DNA from: Lycium barbarum
Taxonomy: Eukaryota; Streptophyta; Magnoliopsida; Solanales; Solanaceae
Direction of reading: 5' to 3'
DNA: 64,000 bases
Assembly (NCBI RefSeq): GCF_019175385.1
Contig: NC_083346.1
Span: 85,264,543-85,328,542 of the forward strand
Shown here: piece after piece, positions 23,427-35,860 of the stretch
Layout: every line of letters starts with the position of its first letter
How positions within the stretch are numbered: position 1 is the first letter of the stretch
Notes under the pieces: model-generated
Databases searched by the model: none
What the model was told of the DNA's origin: nothing
What the model saw: the letters and a program-made list of their open reading frames with translations, nothing else
Position numbers and translations under genes: made by a program

Positions 23427-25139
23427 ATGGCTAACAGTGGGCAATCTGGTCACGTCAACAACAACGAGATCGTGGCCGAAAATGAAGGCAGCGGGCCACG
23501 AGGATTACCAAACCCCGCTGACCCTAACCCCGTTAATTCAAGGGAGGTCCTCAACCGACAAAGCACCGTGGACCAGGAGAATGCCGCCCAGCCGGCCACT
23601 GACCCTTTAAATACTCACAATTCAATTACTTTGTCTCGGACACAGGGCCGGAAAGAGCCGGATACCCCGAATGGTAATATTTACTTACGTTTAATTTTTG
23701 AAATGTTGCAGGAATAGAGAGCGGCGATTGCCGAACAGGGAATCGCAATAGCCCAGGTTCAAAACGGAAGAGATAAAACGACCCCGGAGAAGGCGAAAAG
23801 TGTTGCTGAACACGGAAGAGATGAGGCACGGATGGTTGAAAGCAATGGGTCCGGAGCTGGTTCATCCACCGAGGTTCTGAGAATGCTCGAAACATTGGCG
23901 AAGCGGGTAGACTCGACCTAAAAAAGGGTGGAAACATACAACTCTCGGGTGAATCAAATCCCGGGGGCTCCGCCTATTTTGAAAGGGCTGAATTCAAAGA
24001 GGTACATCCAAAGGCCCTTTCCTCCGAGTGCGGCTCCGAAATTGATCCCGAAGAGGTTCAAAATGCTGGATATCCAAAAATATGACGGCACAACGGACCC
24101 TCACGAACACGTGACCTCATACGCCTGCGCTATAAAAGGCAATGATATGGAGGAAGATGAAATTGAATCCGTGTTGCTGAAAAAGTTCGGGGAAACTCTG
24201 TCAAAAGGAGCATTGACTTGGTACGACCATCTGCCCGAGCATTCAATCACTTCTTTCGAAATGCTCGCCGATGCATTCGTAAAAGCGCACGCCGGAGCCA
24301 AAAAGGTGCAGGCTCGGAAGGCGGATATTTTCCATATAGCCCAAAGAGACGATGAGTTACTGCGTGAATTTGTCAACCGGTTCCAAAGGGAACGAATGGA
24401 GCTCCCCCCGGTTCCGGAGGAATGGGCTGCACAAGCTTTCACAAAGGGGCCCAATGTTCAGAGCTCGACGGCTTTGTTCAAATTAAAGGAAAGCTTGCTG
24501 GAATACGAGGCAGTGACATGGGTAGATGTCCATAACCGATACGAGTCGAAGATTAGGGTGGAGGATGACCAACTCAAGCTTCCCCCGGGGCCAGTAAACA
24601 TGAACAAAAGTTTTGAGAGACCAAGGAAAAATTACGAACCGGAGGCGAGGTCATCGAGGGAAAGGTATCGGCCATATTCCCATTAGGAGAAACCAAGCTT
24701 CAGGTCGGAGAAATCCAGGGTTGGACCGAGCCATTTCTCCGATCGGGGTGATAAACGGGTCGAGCGCCCATCGAACAGTCGAGGTCTCTCATTCAGGAGT
24801 GATGCCGGAAGCTCTGCCGGCAACAAAGATTCGCCGAGGATATCGGAGTACAACTTCAACGTCAGCACCTCGGACCTCGTATCGGCCATTGGCCATATTC
24901 CGGATGTAAGATGGCCGAGACCTCTAAGGTCGGATCCGGGCCAGCGGGACCCGAACATGATGTGTGAATATCATGGAACCCATGGACACAGAACTGAGGA
25001 TTGTCGCCAGTTAAGAGAGGAGGTAGCCCGGTTACTGAAGAATGGCCATCTCCGAGAATTGCTGAGTGAGAGAGCCAAAGGTCACTACAAGGAAAGGGAG
25101 ACCCATAAAAGGGCCGAGCCAGTGGACCCCAGGATATAA
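23427..25139 (+). pseudogene. gag of the Tat element
   Basis: The frame starts MANSGQSGHV. The capsid-like region (about 24060-24560) has 'MLDIQKYDGTTDPHEHV' and 'FVNRFQRERMELPPVP', typical of plant retrotransposon gag. Near the end 'CEYHGTHGHRTEDC' (about 24960-25005) is the Tat-type zinc knuckle. Stops in frame are TAG 23715, TAA 23919, TAG 24684 and TAA 25137. The first two fit lost glutamine codons; the 24684 stop could not be resolved. A frameshift at about 25137 leads into the pol region. Non-functional. Confidence 0.85.
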
Positions 25140-28100
25140 TCAACATGATAATTGGGGGCACCGATACCCCACGAGGGTCGGTGATGAAACGAACCAAGGT
25201 CTCTGCTGTGCGTGAAAAGCATGGCCGGATTACATACCCGAGGGTTCCACCTCTTTCAGCAACGAGGACGCAGAAGGCATCATTCAACCGCACAATGATG
25301 CATTGGTAATCTCTATTCTTATCTTTAAAACTCAAATTAAACGTATTTTGATTGACCCAGGTAGCTCGGCCAACATCATCCGGTGGAGAGTGGTCGAACA
25401 GCTAGGGCTACTCGATCAGATTGTACCGGTAGCCCGGGTACTCAGCGGGTTCAACATGGCCAACGAAACCACAAAGGGGGAGATCTCATTGCCGGTAAAC
25501 ATTGATGGCACTATCCAGCAAACGGTGTTCTATGTAATCGAAGGAAATATGAAGTATAACGCATTACTGGGTAGACCCTGGATACATAGCATGAGGGCCG
25601 TGCCGTCGACATTGCATCAGCTGCTAAAATTCACAACTCCGAAGGGTATAAAAACCATCCGAGGTGAACAACCCGCTGCAAGGGAGATGTTCTCAGTCGA
25701 GGAAGCGACACCTTAGCCCAAAAAATCAGATCAAAAGGAAGAAGGTTCAACCGGGGAAAAGGGCACCAAATAGCAATCAAAGTAGTTGGGGTCAGATTCG
25801 GGGTATGAAGAAGATGATTTTGGTGTACCCAGATCATTCCTCATGCCAGATGACTCAGATGCAACCAAGTCAACAGTAGAGGAGCTGGAGCATATCATCT
25901 TGTTCGAGTATTTACCGGATAGAAAGGTATACCTGGGCACGGGGTTAACCTCGGAGCTCAGGAACAAGTTAATTGAATTTCTTCGAGCTAATGCCAATTG
26001 CTTTGCATGGTCCCACATAGATATGACAGGTATACCACCGAAAGTAACAACTCACAAACTCAGTTTGGACGGGAGGTTTCCCCCGGTAAAGCAAAAGAGA
26101 AGGCCCATGGCAGAAGCAAAACACGCCTTCGTAAAAGACGAGGTAACAAAACTTTTGAACATAGGCTCTATCCGGGAGGTAAAGTACCCGAACTGGGTAG
26201 CTAACGTAGTAGTGGTGCCAAAGAAAGGTAATAAATTTCAATGTGTGTTGATTACAAGGATCTAAACAAAGCGTGCCCGAAGGATTCATTTTCGTTGCCT
26301 CACATCGATAGAATGATCGGTGCGACGGCCGGGCATAAGATGTTAAGTTTTCTCGATGTCTACTCTGGGTATAACCAAATTCGGATGCACCCGGAAGATC
26401 AAGAGAAAACATCCTTTATTACCCGATATGGGACTTACTGTTATAATATCATGCCTTTTGGACTAAACAATGCTGGTGCAACTTACCAACGCCTAGTTAA
26501 TGCGATGTTCAAAGAACAAATAGGGAAAACAATAGAAGTTTATATTGAAGACATGGTAGTCAAGTCCCTGGAAACAAAGGACCATTTAAAACATTTGCAA
26601 GAAACCTTCAATGTACTCCGCAAGTATAACATGAAGCTCAACCCAGAAAAATGTGCCTTCGGTGTCCGGTCTGGAAAATTCTTGGGTTTCATGGTGTCAA
26701 ATCGGGGGATTGAAATCAACCCGGACAAGATCAAGGCCATCGAGGACATCGAGGTAGTGAATAACGTCAAAGGAGTGCAGAGGCTCACCGGAAGGATAGC
26801 GACGTTGAGTCGCTTCATATCGAGGTCCTCGGATAAGAGTCATCGTTTCTTCTCCTTACTGAGGAAGAAGAATGATTTCGTTTGGACACCGGAGTGTCAA
26901 AGAGCTTTACAAGAATTAAAGCGATACTTGTCCAGCCCACCGCTGTTGCACACACCAAAACCGGACGAGCAGCTTTTTCTCTACCTTGCTGTCTCCGAGG
27001 TAGCGGTAAGTGGCATTTTGATTCGAGAAGAATCAGGTACGCAATTCCCAATTTATTATGTAAGTAGAACTTTGGGGGATGCGGAGACCCGTTATCCCCA
27101 CCTGGAAAAATTGGCATTGGCATTGGCATTGGTAAGTGCTTCTAGAAAACTCAAGCCCTACTTCCAATGCCATCCGATATGTGTAGTGACGACTTACCCC
27201 CTAAAAAACATCATGCATAAATCGGAATTATTGGGTAGACTAACTAAGTGGACTGTAGAAATTAGCGGATATGATATCGAATACAAACCTCGAACGGCCA
27301 TCAAGTCCCAGATCTTGGCCGATTTTGTGGCGGATTTCACCCCGGCTATGGTCCCCGAGGTTGAGAAAGAACTTCTGCTAACCTCGGGGAAAGCCTCGGG
27401 TATTTGGTCGCTACATACGGACGGAGCCTCGAACCTCAAAGGTTCCGGGCTAGGAATCGTCCTTAGAACCCCGGCCGGGGATGCCGTTCGACAATCCATT
27501 AGAACTATTTAATTGACTAACAATAAAGCCGAGTATGAGGCTATGATTGCAGGTTTGGAGTTAGCTCGGAGTATGGGGGCCGAGATAATCGAGGCGAAGT
27601 GCGATTCACTCTTGTTCGTAAACCAGGTGAACGGAATTTTCGAGGTTAAGGACGAACGGATGCAGAGGTATCTGCAAAACATCCAAGTGATACTACACCG
27701 ATTTAAAGAATGGACTATACAACATGTACCGAGGGAGCAGAACGGTGAAGCCGATGCATTGGGCAATTTGGGATCTTCGATCGAAGGGGAAGAAATCAAC
27801 CCCGGGACTACGGTACACTTGATGAATGCGGCGATAGAAAACGGACATGCTGAAATAAACACAATGGGCTTAACTTGGGATTGGCGCAACAAGTACATCT
27901 ATTACTTGCGTGAGGGAAAGCTCCCGAACGACCCAAAATAATCATGGTCATTAAGGACGAAAGTTGCGCGTTTCTGCTTGGTAGACGACCAATTGTATCG
28001 ACGGTCTTTCTTCGGACCCCTGGCCAAGTGTTTGGGTCCCAGAGAAACGGAATATGTGATGAGAGATGTGCACGAAGGAACCTATGGGAACTACTCCGGT

Positions 28101-29117
28101 GCTGAAGCTCTGGTTCGGAAGATAATCAGGGTCGGTTATTATTGGAACCGGATGGAGGAAGACTCAAAGAATTTTGTCCGAAAATGTGACGGGTGTCAGA
28201 GACATGCACCGATGATTCATCAGCCCGGGGAGTTGCTGCATTCGGTGGTGTCACTGTGGCCTTTCATGAAGTGGGGAATGGACTTTGTTGGTCCATTGCC
28301 ATGGGCACCAGGTAAAGCCCGATTTATTTTCTTTATGACTGACTATTTCTCCAAATGGGTTGAAGCACAGGCCTTCGAAAAAATTAGAGAAAAGGAGGTC
28401 ATTGACTTCATATGGGACCACATCATCTATCGTTTCGGCATCCCTGCCGAGATAACTTGTGATAACGGTCCCCAGTTCGTGGGCAGTAAAGCCAACGATT
28501 TCCTCGAAGGGTTGAAGATCAAGAAAATTGTATCAACTCCATATCACCCGTGTGCGAACGGATAGACGGAATCCACGAACAAAACAATAATCCAAAATAT
28601 GAGGAAAAGACTCGAAGCATCAATGCATCACTGAAGGGAAATATTAACGGAGGTATTGTGGGCTTACAGAACCACATCGAAATTTAGCACGGGGGAAACT
28701 CCTTTCTTGTTGGTCTACGGGGTCGAAGCCCTTATTCCCGTAGAAGTTGGTGAACCGACCCTCCGGTTCAGCTATACCACCGAGGAGTCAAACGAGGAGG
28801 CTATGGCCGTAAAACTCGACCTCACGGATGAACTCCGCGAAAATGCGTTGGTCCGTATTGCAGTCCAGAAACAGAGAATGGAAAGGTACTACAATCGGAG
28901 AGCCAATTTTCGGCATTTCCAAGTTGGGGACTTGGTGCTTCGGAAAGTTACCTTGAACACCAAGAATCCCAACGAAGGAAAACTGGGTCCGAACTGGGAA
29001 GGACCGTACATGATAACCGAGATAACGGGCAAAGGATCGTACCAGTTAGAATCCATGGATGGGCAACGGTTGCGTAATAACTGGAATGTGGCTCATCTGA
29101 AGAGATACTACTGCTAA
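25140..29117 (+). pseudogene. pol of the Tat element: protease, RT, two RNase H domains, integrase
   Basis: Protease is seen at 25340-25380 (ILIDPGSSANII). Reverse transcriptase runs about 25860-26700 with 'FLDVYSGYNQI'; its catalytic box is YIEDMVV in place of YIDDM, so the first aspartate is lost. An RNase H follows, then a second one at about 27405-27770 (LHTDGASNLKGSG, NNKAEYEAMIAGLELA), a feature of the Tat lineage. Integrase (27978-29117) has the zinc-binding pair CDGC and D, D, E in 'MDFVGPLP', 'TCDNGPQF' and 'TESTNKTI'. Breaks: frameshifts near 25240 and 26238, and stops at 25714, about 25776, about 25785, 27510, 27939, 28563 and about 28634. Confidence 0.88.
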
Positions 29118-30208
29118 GGTATGGACTCCCCGTGTTTTTCCTTTAACCTTTCTCTTTGCAGGAGGTCAAGTACCGGATAAAGTTAGAATCTAGGTCTGAA
29201 AACACGTTTTGCACTCTTTTCCTTAATATGCTTTTGTCCCAAAATGGGTTTTCCGACAAGGTTTTTAATGAGGTAACAAGTACAACGTGTTACTCGATGA
29301 AGACAAGGGTAAACGCCCGGAAACTCGGGGCCGCACCCTACGAATGGGGACTTAATAGCGCTTACCCGATCTTGCAGCTCGGATAAGCGCTGGGGGACTA
29401 TTATACCCACTTCGAAGTTTACCCCGGTTAGCAGAAATCGGAAGAGCTCAATAAAATAAAACCGGACCTATAATATTAGGTTTCGATGTAAGGACCAAAC
29501 GATCAGAATGAATCGTGTCCACACAATATTTGCTACGGCAAAACCAAGAACCGGACCTTCTACATTAGGTTTCGATGTAAGGACCAAACGATCAGAATGA
29601 ATCGTGTCCATTTAGTATTTGCTACGGCAAAAGGCAGAAGGAAAAAATTCATTCTCATGTATATAAATACTTGCAATGCAAAAATTATCGAAAGATTGGA
29701 TAACAATATCTCCTGTTAAAACACTTTGCCCCGATGATTATCGCCGTATTTCGGCATTACTTCATTCATATACCCTATTCCGGGCACTACGGTCGAAATT
29801 CGACAAAGGCAAGAGGTCATAGTGAACCGAGCCAAAATCATTAATCCCACAAACGGGGACTCTTACATCAAAATTTAGCTAAGGCTGAGATTCAGGTGTC
29901 CGAAAGATACCGGCCCTAAAAATGCCCGTCGTGATTCGGAGATGTCCGAATTCACAAAAGCATAAGATAAGTCCCACGGGCAAAAACTCCATAAAATTCC
30001 CAGACAAAATGTACCGGATGAAGAGAAAAGCCGATATTCAGGCACAGCCAGAAATAATGACTCCTTAAAATGGACCGACAATTCGGGCAGAAGTCATAAC
30101 GAACATTCAAACAAAGTAAAGAAAAATACATGTTCTATTTATACAAAAGATGTTACATCGGAGACTCCTACAAAGGCAAAAAATAAAAGGCTATGTACAA
30201 GCCCTAAT
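29118..30208 (+). other. Spacer between pol and the antisense gene
   Basis: No gene on the + strand. It contains a CTGGGGGACTATTATACCC stretch (29389-29407), resembling a Tat polypurine and LTR-start motif, and the 89-bp duplication at 29461-29638. It forms the 3' flank of the antisense gene. Confidence 0.6.
29461..29638 (+). repeat. Two-copy 89-bp tandem duplication
   Basis: Copies begin with ACCGGACC at 29461 and 29550 and share 'attaggtttcgatgtaagg' through 'atttgctacggcaaaa' with few differences. Confidence 0.9.
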
Positions 30209-33057
30209 CTATCCAGTATGGCTGGATCCGGAGTGTTCGGACACTGTCCGCTCGGAGTCGTCGGAGTCAGCCCCGAGGGCAGCCTTAGCCTCTTCCTTGA
30301 CTCTTTTAGCCTCGAGTATTAGGGCCGGAAGATCCGCAAAGCCATGCTCGGCTTGCTCAAGGGTGATCCTCCGAGACTTCCACTTTTCATACTCAGCAGC
30401 AATAGTGGCATGAGCCTCGGCGGCCTCCACGCTCTTTAGAGCTTCTTCCAAATCGGCCTCGGCCTGGGCCAGCTTTGCCGCCAGAACATCTCGAGCCTCT
30501 TCGAGGACATTTTGCATTTGGGTGGCCGACTCGAGCTCGGCCTTGAGAGTGTCATTAGCATCAACCATCTCTTCGAGCTCGGTTTTTAGATCAGCACATA
30601 TCTGTGCCCTCTTCTCCGCCTTCTCCTAAAACACCCTCATACGGTCTTTATACCGGGCACTTTCAGATTCGAGCAGCCGATGCCTCTCGGCCATGCTCAT
30701 AGCTTCGGACTTGACAGAGTCCAGCTCCTCCCGGAGTTGAGAGATGGTGGTTTCGAGCTCACCAAGCTTTGAAGAAAGACGAGTGTTATCTCGGCTAAGG
30801 ACGATCTTGTCTGCTTCGAGACTCCGGTTATATTCGACCATCTCGGCCAGCTCACCCTTTTAGTGACGGTTTTCAGCCTTTGTTGCATCAAGCTCGGGTT
30901 GGAGGTTGGAAAGAGTAACTGCTCGGTTCAGCTCATCCTCCTTCACCCGCAGAAGGTGCTGAAATTTCTCCGTCTCTCGGCCTTGGGCATCCAGTTGGCC
31001 CTTAAGATCGTCCACCTCTTGCTGAGCACGGACAAAGGCTTCGTTGACAAGCACCACACTCTTCAAATGAAGTCAAAAACTTGAATAAACGAGATTAAAA
31101 TTCTCAATGAAATTATGCGAAGATGGCTGATATACTTACTCGATTGCCCGCGTGCATACCTTCGTTAATGAGGCACTGTCAGGGGACTCTGTTCATCATT
31201 CATTTGTCTGAGTCCGAGACAAGGGGCCTCAGGTAGCTTGCCACACCCACCGGGCGAGAAAGAAAACTGCAATCCTCGGGAACGGTGATCACAGCTGATC
31301 TTTTCCTCTTCGATTCCACACTAGGGGCTGGAAAGGTGCGGACCAAGCTATCCCTAGCACCGGACTGGGTGGTCCGACTAGCCGCCCTCGTGGCTCGAGG
31401 GATCAGGAGATGTCCGAAATCGGCAGCTTCGCCGGTAGCAGGAGGGGTGTCCGAAAACATGTCTTCAAACTCATCCGATCTTGAAGCCGGGGCTGGAGAA
31501 CTCAGAAGGACTTCAGCAGCTTCGGCAAAGGCAGGGATCTCTGAAGTTGCAACAGCCTCATGGTCGGGCATCGGATGAACATCAATGGGGACTTCGGTCT
31601 CCGGGACCGGCTCAGTCCTTTGACCGGCTTCGGCAGCGGGTGCCTCCCCAGGTCTTCTTGTCCTTTGCAGAGGTGTCTCTTTAGAAGAAACATCGCCTGA
31701 AATATCAATGAATTCAATCGACCTTAGAGGAGTCGGGTAATGAATTTCTTCCTCACCTGTGTATAATGTCGGAGCTGAAGGTCCTTCCCCAGCTGAAGGA
31801 GGTGGTGAAACGGTAATGCCCCCCTCCGGAATGGAAGCCACGGAAGGGGCAACACTGATCCTCCGAACGAGGAGCTCGGGCTCTGCTTCATCCCTTAAAG
31901 TCCTAACGACACTCCTCGCCCTTTTCTTCGGTTTCTGCCCTTTGTCCGAAGGCCTTTTTCTCTTGGCGGCGGCAGCAAGGATACGAGATGCACCCACTGA
32001 ATCGAACTCAGGTACCGACGTTACGGGCTCAGCTGCTGACTCCGGCCTTGGATCCATCGAGCCCTTTGGTAAACCTGAAAATCGAAGATGTTACAGAAAG
32101 GTAGAAGATGAAATGAATACGGATAGAAGCAAAGTATTACCATGGTTCTGGGCAACCCATCGGCCACGTGACAGATGTCCCCACGTCCGATCATCGTGGG
32201 CATGCTGGCTGAGGAGAGCAGTAACCCATTCGTTGAGATCCCAGACAACCGGAGGAATCCAACCCACGGCTAACATAAATAAGAAAAGTAGTGAGAAGGA
32301 GGAAGAACTGAAGTTCAACAAAACATACAAAGGCAATTATTAAAAGAGTTCAGACTTACGATTATTATTCCACCTTTCCGGAAAAGGCATGTAGTTGTCC
32401 GGAATAATGTCTGAGGTCCGAACCCTGACATATCGCTCCAACCATCCCCGGTCTCTGTCTTCGTCCATTTTTGTGAAAATTGGATTCCGGCTAAGCTTTG
32501 CGAGTTTTATTACACCACCCCGGAACAACCTCGGGGAGTATAACCGTATTAAGTGGTCCAGCGTGAATTTGTTTCTGCATTATTGGCCAACAGCCGGAGG
32601 CAGGCCACGGCCTTCCAAACAATCGGACCAATCTGTGCCAAGGTTACGTTGTAAGTCCAGCACATGTCTAAGATGACCGGATCGACCGGGGGGTCGAGCT
32701 TGAGGGTGAAAGGATAAGTATAAACATATAGGAAGCCCTCCCGATGGTCGGTGACTGATTCGTCTGGCCCAGGGGCAAAAACTTGGACTGAGGGGTTGTC
32801 CCATCCACAATCAGCCCGGACTAAGTCGAGTTTATCCTCGATAATGGATGAGGGATATCGTGTCACATCAAACCCTCTATCGGATACCGGAGAAGGTTTT
32901 TCAACCTCAAAATCTTTGTTAAATTAGGTTTGTCCGGTACAATGTCCGAAGCATTAGGCTCGAAGGCGGTTTTTGCCTTAGGCGGCGAAGTTGGCTCGGT
33001 TCCTTGAGAAGACACTGAGGGAAGATCATGGGAAGTGGTTTCGGTGTTGGCAGACAT
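30209..33057 (-). pseudogene. Antisense gene of the Tat element (Transposase_28-like domain plus coiled coil)
   Basis: Read leftward, it starts MSANTETTSHDLPS at 33057. A conserved block (about 32866-32560) with 'VTDHREGFLYVYTYPFTL', 'DPVILDMCWTYNVTLAQIGP' and 'VWKAVACLRLL' resembles the plant Transposase_28 / putative gypsy-type domain (PF04195). It resumes at about 32570-32354 (MDEDRDRGWLERYVRV). Likely exons follow at about 32275-32155 (RTWGHLSRGRWVAQNHG), 32078-31140 (acidic, proline-rich, with a basic 'KRKRPSDKGQKPKKRAR' stretch that may be a nuclear signal), and about 31060-30209 (long heptad-like Glu/Leu/Ala coiled coil). GT and AG splice-like borders flank each. Breaks: frameshifts near 32915 and 32575 and stops at 31200, about 31180, 30860 and 30626. 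Such antisense ORFs are known in Grande and Retand elements; function is unknown. Confidence 0.8.
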
Positions 33058-33395
33058 TTGAAAATATGGAAAAGAGAGATAGGGTGAATTCGAAAAGGGA
33101 GTTAAGAACAGAAGTGAGGGGAACAGTCAGAATTCAAAAATGGTCAAGAACAAGAGGAAGAAGCAACAGCACACTCAACAAAAAATGGTTAGATGAAGGA
33201 GGTGGCAAAGCTATTTCCGCTCACGCAATGCCAGTAATGAATTAACGAGAAATATGGAATGAAAAGTTAAATGAAGAAAAAATGAAGAACTGAAGCAGTA
33301 AGAAATGAAGTGGAGAATTGAAGGTATAAGAAGTGAAGGATTGGAGATAGAGATTGAAGGGATCGTAAAATGAAGAAATGAAGTGTTGGAAGACG

Positions 33396-33403
33396 TTATA
33401 TAG
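33396..33403 (-). promoter_or_regulatory. Candidate TATA box of the antisense gene
   Basis: CTATATAA on the - strand, about 340 bases upstream of the antisense ATG. Further upstream are two CACGTG G-boxes (33449-33454 and 33531-33536) and a CCAAT-like site at 33538-33542. Arrangement suggests a separate promoter, unproven. Confidence 0.5.
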
Positions 33404-33675
33404 ACGTGGGATCCAGGCGGTTATAGTTCTCAGCCAACCGGGGAGTGCCACGTGTCCCATAATTAATGGGGAATGACTTGAAGCGACGTGCGTTACGGCG
33501 GTTGTCATAGTTGACCATCCGGGATGAGAACACGTGGCCAATGGCAGAGGGACGTGGCACAACTGTTCCCGCCAAAATGAAAAGATAACAACGGATGAAC
33601 CGAGCCACTGGTTTCTTGATGCATCCACTTCCCGTTACTCCGATAGACTACGGTCTGGAAACTATGGGGACTATT

Positions 33676-34324
33676 TGTATACGGTAAAAACCGGATGAAT
33701 GTTAAACCGATAAGACCAGAGACCGAAGGAAGAAAGGGAAGAACATTATTTGGTCCAGTTTCTCCATAGCCGAGTTGATCGTGGCCGTTGGTCCGTTTGA
33801 TCGTGACCGTCAGTCCTTTTGATCGTGGACGTTGGTCCGGGAGATCTGTTGCGCGATTGCCACATGTCGGTACCATCTTTCCATGTTCAACTGCCAATCG
33901 TACGGGTGTCAGACCGTACGGCCAACCTAATCCAACCTAATCCATTTCAGAGTTTTTTCTTTATTTTTTAGGGGCCTCATGTTGTATGAAGCTCATGGGG
34001 CAATACTATAAATAGGGGTCATTGCCCCACTTTTAGGGGGTTGGCTTCCTCATATCAAGAACATCTTGTACTAGAAAATATATACAAATCTCTCTCTCAA
34101 TATCAGATTTTGGTCCGGATTCATTGTGTTCATCTCTTAGATTTGTTCAATTAAGTAATACTCATATATTAATAGATACATCGATCTATACCGAATCTCT
34201 GATCATTATTACTCTCTTCATATCATATCCATACATACCTTTTTTTACCAAATAGATTGAGGGTTAACCACATATCCTATACCTACTCACAAATTTAATT
34301 GATTATCCAAATTTGGGGTAAACA
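33676..34324 (+). repeat. 3' LTR of the Tat element
   Basis: 649 bp, TGTATACGG...GGTAAACA, uninterrupted copy of the split 5' LTR with visible point differences, for example in the 'ctataccgaatctc' segment. Confidence 0.9.
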
Positions 34325-34809
34325 GTATCATTTAAGTATGCTTTCATTTGATATATAATTCTTGTTAAACTTCTTGATGATATCAAAGCTTTGGTTCTAA
34401 TTTAAGATTAATTTGTATCCTAAACCCGACTCCACGCACAATGTCCAGTTCATCGTCTTCTAGCTCTTTCACCAGCCTCCTTGCATCAACTCATATCCAT
34501 ATGCACAATGAAAGCATCATTTATTATATTAAAAGTGGAAAGTTCCTACCTTTAAAGTTGGATTTTTATTTTGTCCCTGAAGTAAATAAAAATAAATCTA
34601 AATGTAATTAACCATCTAATTAAATGTTAAATAGCAGTAATATGTTCATTACATGAAAGTTAAATTACACGTTTAGGAGCATTAATGAATTTTCAATCCT
34701 GCATAGAATCAAAACCTATTTAAATATCTAATTAAGTAGTAATATGTTAATTACATTAAGGGATGAGTGAACAAGAAGTTACTACAGCCGTTTCCATTCA
34801 TGAATTCCT
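34325..34809. other. AT-rich spacer
   Basis: No gene seen. From about 34518, 'ttattatattaaaagtgg' resembles a decayed Helitron-type start, but no matching end was found. Confidence 0.4.
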
Positions 34810-34850
34810 ATCATCTTCTTTTTAAAAAAACAAATCAAGGCCCTACGGGC

Positions 34851-35840
34851 TATTTATTTATTATTAATAAAAGGAGTCTTATCACATAAGTAGAAAAAGA
34901 ACAGAACAACATCAGCCAAATATGTCCTAGAGAGAGAACGGCAAGATTAGGAAACCCTAAAATGGCTAGTGAAGAGCTCAAGCTAAGATCTGAAATTCAT
35001 CCTTCTCGCCGATGATAGTTCTGATTGATGTTGCTCCTGGGGTATCTTAGAGCCTTAATTTTACCTTGGATAAACCAAATGATATCTTTGCATTTGATGC
35101 ATAATGGATTGAAGATTACCCATCTTTGCTGAGGTAACTTTCCTGTTCTTGCATCAGTATTTTCGTCTTGTTTGATATAAATCTTGAAATTCCATATGTG
35201 TTTTTTGAATTGTTCTTGCCATTGTTGCCGAATCCAAGTCTCTTCAGTACCTCGACCCTGAATCTGCTCCCTTTCCTCTTGTTTTGGTCTTGCATATTGT
35301 TGAAAATTGTGGATCTGCACTGTTCTTGTTGTATTGGGAATCTTTCTATATGTCTTGTATGTGAACCTCTTTGTCTGCATCATATTCAGTCCTTCTGATT
35401 CATGTTCGATAGGATGAGTACCAAATGGTACTAATACCACACATCGAGCAATTACCAGTTGGGTGAATATGTTATAGAACACTGAGTTATTTCCCTGTGT
35501 TGATGACTGTTTTCCTTCATACAGATCAATCGATATGTTGTGTGTTGTGCTAGTTTCCTCTGCTTCCACAAAGAATGTAGCTCATTTATGTTCCTTGAGA
35601 ATGTAACACCTGCAAAAAGAAACAAATAGTTAGTTAAAATAAATTCTCCATGCTCTCCTCCCAAAGGATTTGAGCATGAAGAAACCAGTAGCTTTCCATG
35701 TCATCTTTTGCATGATTTCCTCCTCAAGTAAGGCAATTGTAGCTTGTCATTGTTTAGTAATCTTCTCCCCTCCACTTCCATTTGTTGAAAGAATTGATGC
35801 ATACACTCCCCTGATCTAGAGCTATATTTGCAAGATAATC
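34851..35840 (-). other. LINE 3' region of uncertain origin
   Basis: About 1 kb between RNase H and the LINE tail. A 190-codon frame (35569-34997) has no similarity I recognise. A splice-like 'ttttgcag' on the - strand near 35610 hints that part could be captured host sequence, but that is weak. Confidence 0.35.
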
Positions 35841-35860
35841 AACAATTTTGTTTCCTTCTC

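Larger units (their letters stand above)
11903..34324 (+). mobile_element. Tat/Retand-lineage Ty3/gypsy retrotransposon interrupted by a Tekay element
   Basis: Two homologous LTRs of about 645 bp bound it: 11903-12210 continued at 22985-23317, and 33676-34324. Both begin TGTATACGGTAAAAACCGG and end GGGGTAAACA. A primer-binding site follows the first. Internal order is gag, protease, reverse transcriptase with RNase H, second RNase H, integrase, then an antisense gene, which is the Tat/Retand/Grande layout. Without the nested element it would be about 11.6 kb. Flanking pentamers GCTTC (11898-11902) and GTATC (34325-34329) agree at three of five bases, so the TSD is imperfect or the border is off slightly. 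It begins 454 bp after the NPH3 stop codon. Confidence 0.88.

Noticed and set aside
26540..27129. - strand frames opposite the Tat reverse transcriptase and RNase H
   Set aside because: Shadows of the pol frame; no domain. Unlike the antisense gene at 30-33 kb they show no conserved motifs.
34518..34640. Helitron-like start 'ttattatattaaaagtgg'
   Set aside because: No matching 3' hairpin and CTRR end found nearby, so not called.
34997..35569. 190-codon frame on the - strand
   Set aside because: No recognisable similarity; located in the LINE 3' region, so not called as a gene.
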